Part shown: positions 59,680 through 64,000 of the stretch, piece by piece
How positions within the stretch are numbered: position 1 is the first letter of the stretch
Layout: each line of letters starts with the position of its first letter
Assembly: GCA_051653605.1 (NCBI GenBank)
Contig: JBOFWL010000028.1
Span: 1-64,000 of the forward strand
Reading direction: 5' to 3'
Origin: JBOFWL01 sp051653605
GTDB lineage: Bacteria > Spirochaetota > Brevinematia > Brevinematales > Brevinemataceae
Length of the DNA: 64,000 nucleotides
Program-made: the position numbers and the translations under genes
Notes under the pieces: model-generated
Databases searched by the model: none
The model's input: the letters and a program-made list of their open reading frames with translations, nothing else
What the model was told of the DNA's origin: nothing

Positions 59680-61272
59680 ATGGCAGAAAAAGATCTTCAC
59701 GAATATCTTCAAGAAAAAGTATTGAAGATTCTAAATGGAATTTTAGCGATTATTTGTGTTTTTTTTAGTATTTTGTTCTATACAAGTGGTCGATTCAGCT
59801 CTATGATCGGAATTGTAATATTAGGATTAGGAGTCATGATCTCTCAAATCATCCTTTATCGAGGTTTATATGCTATTGCAAGTTATCTTAGTGTTGCTGG
59901 TATATATTTTTCTGTAACGTCGGTGGTATTTCTAAAACTCGACCAATACATGGCTGTATTTGAAATTGGAATGGTATCTTGTGTTTGTATTATGCTTGCA
60001 ACTCTTATGGCTAGAAACCGTATATTTGCGCCTTTTGTGGCACTGGTAGCGGCAATAACGGTTTTCACATTTGGGCTTATTGTGCAGCCTCATATACTAA
60101 AACAGACAAATTATGCCGATACCTTCATAGCCATAACAGCATTATGTTTCATGGCTTTACTCTCCGATTGTGTTTATCGCTTAACAGGAGAAATCGTAAG
60201 TCGATTTAGAAAAGAAGAGCTTGCTAATATTCTTCAGCGAAAACAGATAGTAGAAATTTCTGAGCATTCAGTCTCTGGTAAGGAATACAGCTCAAACTTA
60301 GAGTTTCATGCTAAACAAAGTGATGATATTTCAAACTCTCTTATATCTATTGTGCGGCAATTTTCAGAACGTATTCATTCCTTAGATATAGCAATGAGGG
60401 AGTTTATCTCTCGAAATCAAAATGTCTCCAATGCAGCAGGAAATATTATGGGAGTTTTCAATCGCCATAGAGATGGCCTAGAAAGCTACCGAAGTAAAGC
60501 CGAAAGTATCTCTTCTACCTCTCAAGAAATTAATTTCATTACAAAAAGTAAGAGAACACAGTTGGATGAGCTCATCTCAGCAACGAGAAATGGTGAAGAG
60601 CGTATGAAAAATTCGATCCTTACCATAGAAAAAGTAGCGGAAGACTCAAAAGATATGCTCAACATGATTTCGCTTATTATGGAAGTTGCGGAGCGAACAA
60701 ATGTTTTAGCGCTGAATGCCGCTGTAGAGGCATCGAGGGCGGGGAAAGCCGGTGGAGGTTTTGCCATAGTTGCTAAAGAAATCAAAAATTTATCAACTGA
60801 AACCACTCAAAACACCGACGTAATTAGCAGATCGCTGCGATCAAATATTAAGTCCATCGAGGAAGCCGTTGAAATTATTCGCCATGCTGGCGACTCATTT
60901 GTGGGGATTAACACAAATCTAAATGATTTTTCAAGCGCAATTGACGACATCACATTTAGGGTTAATGCCTTATCAGAAAAGAATATACAGATGTCGACGG
61001 AAACAAAAGATATCCTAGGCCTTGTAGATGAAGTTCAGCAGGTACTAGAAAAAATGTTGATCTTCGTTGAGCAGAATACGACGAAGGTTTCAAGCCTTCA
61101 AAGTACATCTGAAGAGCTTGATCAGAGTATGAGTGAGCTTCAAGCAAAGGCCAATGCAATGCAAAATTCTGTTCAATATATCCTTAGTATTTATAAGGAT
61201 TTCTCTTATTGTAGTTCAAGAGTTGGTGAAATCGCATCGGAACTCACTTCTACTCCCTCAGAAAAGAAATAA
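59680..61272 (+). CDS. Methyl-accepting chemotaxis protein, membrane-embedded sensor
   Basis: A 530-residue chemoreceptor. Residues about 12-170 hold six membrane helices with short loops and no large periplasmic sensor. Residues from about 200 on are a long coiled coil without a recognisable HAMP domain. The CheA/CheW-contacting tip is E-R-T-N-V-L-A-L-N-A-A-V-E-A-S-R-A-G, a variant of the usual hairpin, followed by G-G-G-F-A-I-V-A-K-E-I. It signals from the inner membrane to the flagellar motor. It sits upstream of the convergent flaA genes in a motility neighbourhood. Confidence 0.93.
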   Translation: MAEKDLHEYLQEKVLKILNGILAIICVFFSILFYTSGRFSSMIGIVILGLGVMISQIILYRGLYAIASYLSVAGIYFSVTSVVFLKLDQYMAVFEIGMVSCVCIMLATLMARNRIFAPFVALVAAITVFTFGLIVQPHILKQTNYADTFIAITALCFMALLSDCVYRLTGEIVSRFRKEELANILQRKQIVEISEHSVSGKEYSSNLEFHAKQSDDISNSLISIVRQFSERIHSLDIAMREFISRNQNVSNAAGNIMGVFNRHRDGLESYRSKAESISSTSQEINFITKSKRTQLDELISATRNGEERMKNSILTIEKVAEDSKDMLNMISLIMEVAERTNVLALNAAVEASRAGKAGGGFAIVAKEIKNLSTETTQNTDVISRSLRSNIKSIEEAVEIIRHAGDSFVGINTNLNDFSSAIDDITFRVNALSEKNIQMSTETKDILGLVDEVQQVLEKMLIFVEQNTTKVSSLQSTSEELDQSMSELQAKANAMQNSVQYILSIYKDFSYCSSRVGEIASELTSTPSEKK

Positions 61273-61300
61273 GAAAACGCTACTAGGTTATTTATAAAAC

Positions 61301-61336
61301 AAGAGGTCAATCTACTATAGGTTGACCTCTTTATTT
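61301..61336 (+). terminator. Terminator after the chemoreceptor gene
   Basis: AAGAGGTCAA pairs with TTGACCTCTT, with an inner CTA/TAG, followed by T-A-TTTT. Confidence 0.8.
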
Positions 61337-61363
61337 TCATTAATTTCTTTATAATACACAAAG

Positions 61364-61394
61364 AAAACGACCCCCGAAGGAGTCGTTTTTTTTT
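61364..61394. terminator. Terminator between chemoreceptor and flaA
   Basis: AAAACGAC pairs with GTCGTTTT, with CC/GG inside around a mismatch and a CGAA loop. It has a T8 run on the plus strand and TTTTCTTTG on the minus strand, where it ends the flaA operon. Confidence 0.8.
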
Positions 61395-61414
61395 GATTGT
61401 GTGATAATTTTATC

Positions 61415-62197
61415 TTACCAGTTGTCAACCATATCATCTAACACTTGAGTGCCAGCAAAGTTAACAGTAGCTGTGAAGTAGTCAAAGTAGAAGAATGTAG
61501 CTTCTGAAACATTGATATCTTGAGCAACAAAGTCAATTTGGAAACCAAATATATCTAAACCACGGCGGTTCAAAGATGATTTAAACTGAATGACTGGATC
61601 TGGCACGGGAACAATAAGTTTCTTCCAACCTTGCCATCTCATCTCACCATTTCCTGCTTTAATACGCATTTCATTGTTGTCTAAGTCGCGCACTTTAACA
61701 GATAAAATGTGGTTTCGAGAACGTCCCACAGCCCAGAAAGTGAGGTTTTTAACAACACTTCTAATAATAAGAGGGAAAGGTCTATCGACAGACATCCAAC
61801 CATAGTTTCTGCGGAAAAACACTGTTTTCACACCTAAAACCATTTTATTATTTTCGCTGGCAATGGCTTGTGGGGCTCCATCACGGTAGAGCACACGAGA
61901 AATACCATAATCAAAAGGCATTTTTGCCTGCCAACCATGAGGAATTTCAAAGTCGTCTACGAGAACTGTTTGAAGATTTTCATCAGCAACTTTAGATGTT
62001 CCAATATTTTCTGCTTCAGGATCATTAGGAATAATCGCCATATTCGCAGCATCTCCAATATTGCTTGGAGGGATTGTTGCTTGAATAATTTGTTGTTCTT
62101 GATTATCTGCGACTGCTTCTTCTTGATCTTGAGCAAACACAAAAGAGGAAACCGCTAGAATAGCAATAAGGGCTAAAACTGCATTCTTATTTTTCAT
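61415..62197 (-). CDS. flaA: Flagellar filament outer-layer protein FlaA (2)
   Basis: A 260-residue exported protein of the FlaA family that coats the periplasmic flagellar filaments of spirochaetes. It has a signal peptide (residues 1-22, after V-F-A), then a low-complexity acidic segment rich in Glu/Gln. Family marks are M-V-L-G-V-K-T-V-F-F, F-P-L-I-I, W-A-V-G-R-S-R-N and M-R-W-Q-G-W-K-K-L-I-V-P-V-P. I start at ATG 62197, with AGGAG seven bases upstream, rather than 62218, which overlaps the preceding gene. Cotranscribed with the other FlaA. Confidence 0.92.
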   Translation of the reverse strand: MKNKNAVLALIAILAVSSFVFAQDQEEAVADNQEQQIIQATIPPSNIGDAANMAIIPNDPEAENIGTSKVADENLQTVLVDDFEIPHGWQAKMPFDYGISRVLYRDGAPQAIASENNKMVLGVKTVFFRRNYGWMSVDRPFPLIIRSVVKNLTFWAVGRSRNHILSVKVRDLDNNEMRIKAGNGEMRWQGWKKLIVPVPDPVIQFKSSLNRRGLDIFGFQIDFVAQDINVSEATFFYFDYFTATVNFAGTQVLDDMVDNW

Positions 62198-62211
62198 GAT
62201 ATGCTCCTGAA

Positions 62212-63069
62212 TTACCATAAGTCATTGGCAAGTTTTTCGCCATTGAATGTATCTGTAGAAACAAGTGTACTGGTTTGTAGAAGATCAAAATATACGTAGA
62301 AGGAATCTACAGCTTCGGTAGGGAAACTCCACAACTTGATCATCTCAAAAGTAAGAGGCTGACTTGCAGGAAGACGTTTTCTACCTTGAACAACACTTGC
62401 TGGGATAGTTGTACGTTTTTGACGCCATCCTGTATAGCGAAGATCACCTAAATTAAAGCGGTATTGATAATTTTGGTAGTCGCGAAGATAAACTTCAACC
62501 CACCAAGCATATTGTCCACCCCATGCCCACATAGTAATATCTGTAGCATGCCCTGTGAAAGGAATACGGTAGGGAACTGCTTCTGCATTAGGATCGGGAG
62601 CAGTGGATTCTTCTGCATTTTCTGCAGCTTGACCATTCTGAGCTTGATTCTCTTTATCCATTAAATAGGGAGCAACTTCAATCCAGTTGTAACCTTGAAT
62701 AAAAAACTGAGCCTTGACGCCCAATACATACTTTTGAGGCTCTGCAGTATCAAGATTAATCCCTAAAGGCACATCCTCTGTATAACGCACGGCATTTTTT
62801 TCAGGATCGGGATTAGACATAACAGGTCGTGGCTCTTGTTGTGCTTCTTGACCTTCGGTGTTCTCCTCTTCAGCAGTTTCTTTTACTTGAACTGCCGTAT
62901 CGGAAAAGCGAGGTTTCCAAACGATCGATCTAGCGCTATCAACACTATCTCCGAAGTCGGAAAGAGTGAAGTTACGCTGAATGTAGTTGGTTGAGAAAGG
63001 TTGCGCAAACGCAAATCCTGTTCCTAAACATATAACGGCTAAAAGCAGTTGAAGATTTGCCCTTTTCAT
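62212..63069 (-). CDS. flaA: Flagellar filament outer-layer protein FlaA (1)
   Basis: A 285-residue FlaA family protein with a signal peptide (residues 1-22, after A-F-A). The FlaA core includes Y-V-L-G-V-K-A-Q-F-F-I-Q-G-Y-N-W-I, W-A-W-G-G-Q-Y-A-W-W and L-R-Y-T-G-W-R-Q-K-R-T. Two disordered acidic inserts, near residues 60-95 (Glu/Gln-rich) and 138-158 (Glu/Asn/Ala-rich), interrupt it. It has an AAGGAG site and a hairpin in its leader. It is upstream of the second flaA, 14 bases away, and the two probably form one transcript. Confidence 0.92.
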   Translation of the reverse strand: MKRANLQLLLAVICLGTGFAFAQPFSTNYIQRNFTLSDFGDSVDSARSIVWKPRFSDTAVQVKETAEEENTEGQEAQQEPRPVMSNPDPEKNAVRYTEDVPLGINLDTAEPQKYVLGVKAQFFIQGYNWIEVAPYLMDKENQAQNGQAAENAEESTAPDPNAEAVPYRIPFTGHATDITMWAWGGQYAWWVEVYLRDYQNYQYRFNLGDLRYTGWRQKRTTIPASVVQGRKRLPASQPLTFEMIKLWSFPTEAVDSFYVYFDLLQTSTLVSTDTFNGEKLANDLW

Positions 63070-63090
63070 TCGGGTACTCCTTCTTATTGC

Positions 63091-63115
63091 TTTAGACGGG
63101 GGTATCCCGCCTAAA
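63091..63115 (-). promoter_or_regulatory. Hairpin in the flaA leader
   Basis: On the minus strand TTTAGGCGGG and CCCGTCTAAA form a 10-bp stem (one G-T pair) with a 5-base loop, about 20 bases upstream of the flaA start codon. No T tract follows, so it may protect the 5' end or influence translation rather than end transcription. Confidence 0.45.
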
Positions 63116-63198
63116 ACGTATTATTTTAAAATCTGTTTTGCAATCTTATCGACATTTTATCCTAATTACTAAAGTACAACGAAAGAAAAACTCTCAAA

Positions 63199-64000
63199 TT
63201 AATCTATCCGAATTGTAATAGGTTTCGTGCCACCCCAGTAGCGTCCGCCAGAGGCGATGACTCTTCCATTCTTATCTTTATAATCGTAGGCCATATAGAT
63301 ATTGTAAGAGCCTCTCGCAAGGAAGGTCCCCCTTGTATTTGCAGCGTTCCAATATCGCGTGAACTGTGCTTGGCCATTGAAAATATCAAAATTGCGTGCA
63401 AAGCCAATAAGATTTCTCGAATTCATCACGGGGCGAGCCGAGCCTGCAGGCACAGCATAAAGAGAAACGTCGGCGAATGTAGCAGTACGATTTTGAAGAA
63501 CCACCGTTACCTTTTTAGTAGAACGAGGCGATACTCTTTGTCCAGCGCGATCATTACCTACGATAATCCATGTCCCAGATGTTGTTGCAGCAACGGGGCG
63601 TGGGGCACGTGGCTTTGTAGCTTTCGGAGCAGCAGCAGGTCGAGGTCTCTCGACGATGGGTTCAGGCATTGCCATTGGAGGCTCGATAATGGGCTCTATA
63701 GGAATAATCACTTGATCCGATGTATAGGCCATATCTTGCTCTCTGCTTTGAGCTTGCGCCATCAACTGTGGATTAGAAGATACTTGTGGATCATCAAAAA
63801 TCCCCCCTCTATTGGGGTCGGGGTTGGTACCTCCAGCAATATCAATAAGGGCAAGTGCATTTGTGATATTGGGATTATCGGCAACAGCTTGAGCATCTTG
63901 CTGAATAAGCCCAATAATTTGAGCTGTATCTGCGGGAGGAACTGCCTCTCCACCGCACGAAGCAACCATAAGCACCAATAGTAGTGCTGATGCGGTAACC
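63199..64000 (-). CDS. Lipoprotein with Pro/Ala linker, N-terminus cut
   Basis: A lipoprotein whose start lies beyond the right edge. The visible N-terminus ends a signal peptide with lipobox M-V-A-S-C, so the TTG at 63978 is within it and not a start. The sequence after it is polar and Asn/Gln/Asp-rich (to about residue 90), then a Pro/Ala/Arg/Lys linker with E-P-P-M-A and P-R-P-A-A-A-P-K-A. A C-terminal domain of about 120 residues follows, with W-I-I-V-G-N-D and a beta-rich pattern ending I-T-I-R-I-D. The linker resembles wall-spanning anchors. Family unknown. Confidence 0.75.
   Translation of the reverse strand, partial: VTASALLLVLMVASCGGEAVPPADTAQIIGLIQQDAQAVADNPNITNALALIDIAGGTNPDPNRGGIFDDPQVSSNPQLMAQAQSREQDMAYTSDQVIIPIEPIIEPPMAMPEPIVERPRPAAAPKATKPRAPRPVAATTSGTWIIVGNDRAGQRVSPRSTKKVTVVLQNRTATFADVSLYAVPAGSARPVMNSRNLIGFARNFDIFNGQAQFTRYWNAANTRGTFLARGSYNIYMAYDYKDKNGRVIASGGRYWGGTKPITIRID

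Noticed and set aside
63140..63160. A sigma-28 type promoter for flaA (GTCGATAA on the minus strand)
   Set aside because: The -10-like element is good, but no TAAA-type -35 element stands at the right distance.
1..64000. CRISPR arrays, insertion sequences, phage or tRNA genes
   Set aside because: No regularly spaced direct repeats, transposase or integrase frames, or tRNA-like T-loop motifs were seen on either strand.

Overview
The window is an AT-rich bacterial chromosome segment that reads as a spirochaete. The best evidence is a tandem pair of FlaA-type flagellar sheath proteins at the right end. Many lipoproteins, an mreBCD cluster, an Opp-type peptide transporter, a chemotaxis receptor with a membrane-only N-terminus and a Lol-like lipoprotein or lipid transport operon fit this. 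I cannot name the genus from sequence alone. Genes are tightly packed, mostly with AGGAGG-type ribosome sites, TTGACA/TATAAT promoters and short GC-rich terminators. I see no tRNA, rRNA, CRISPR array, transposase or phage module.

Left third (1-27.6 kb): peptide and amino-acid metabolism plus redox genes. Reading left to right there are a secreted FMN-binding protein and an M20 amidohydrolase; a first OppA-like lipoprotein behind a leader that looks like a transcription attenuator; a zinc alcohol dehydrogenase; a serC-serA-PHP phosphatase-flavoprotein operon; a flavodoxin; an orphan DUF5131-like radical SAM protein; and a small membrane protein. Next come pepT with a second oppA, a flavodiiron protein beside an acyl-CoA dehydrogenase/ETF-alpha/rubredoxin fusion, an ispD-SBP-ilvE operon, a third oppA divergent from oppBCDF, pyruvate kinase and a DUF1295 membrane protein. 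Three OppA-like receptors may feed one oppBCDF, and peptidases are interleaved with them, which suggests a peptide-dependent lifestyle.

Middle (27.6-42.1 kb): an orphan EutT-like cobalamin adenosyltransferase, then one uninterrupted 11.7-kb gene for a 3902-residue lipoprotein. That protein is built of about 20 degenerate units, most spaced by roughly 190-200 residues. A second, unrelated lipoprotein gene is divergent from it across a 595-bp AT-rich spacer. I recognise no family for either.

Right third (42.1-64 kb): a secreted helical protein, a thiE-thiM-thiD salvage operon, a LolA-like/beta-barrel/ABC ATPase/two-permease operon, leuS coupled to a secreted protein with a Gly-Tyr-Asp tail, mreB-mreC-mreD followed by a small lipoprotein, a two-module GT2 glycosyltransferase, a ZIP metal transporter, a methyl-accepting chemotaxis protein, two flaA genes and a lipoprotein cut by the right edge.

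The features most worth pursuing are the giant repeat lipoprotein, the ACAD/ETF-alpha/rubredoxin fusion next to a flavodiiron oxidase, the LolA-like/barrel/ABC operon, the putative attenuator in front of the first oppA, and a PHP phosphatase placed where a serine pathway needs its last enzyme.
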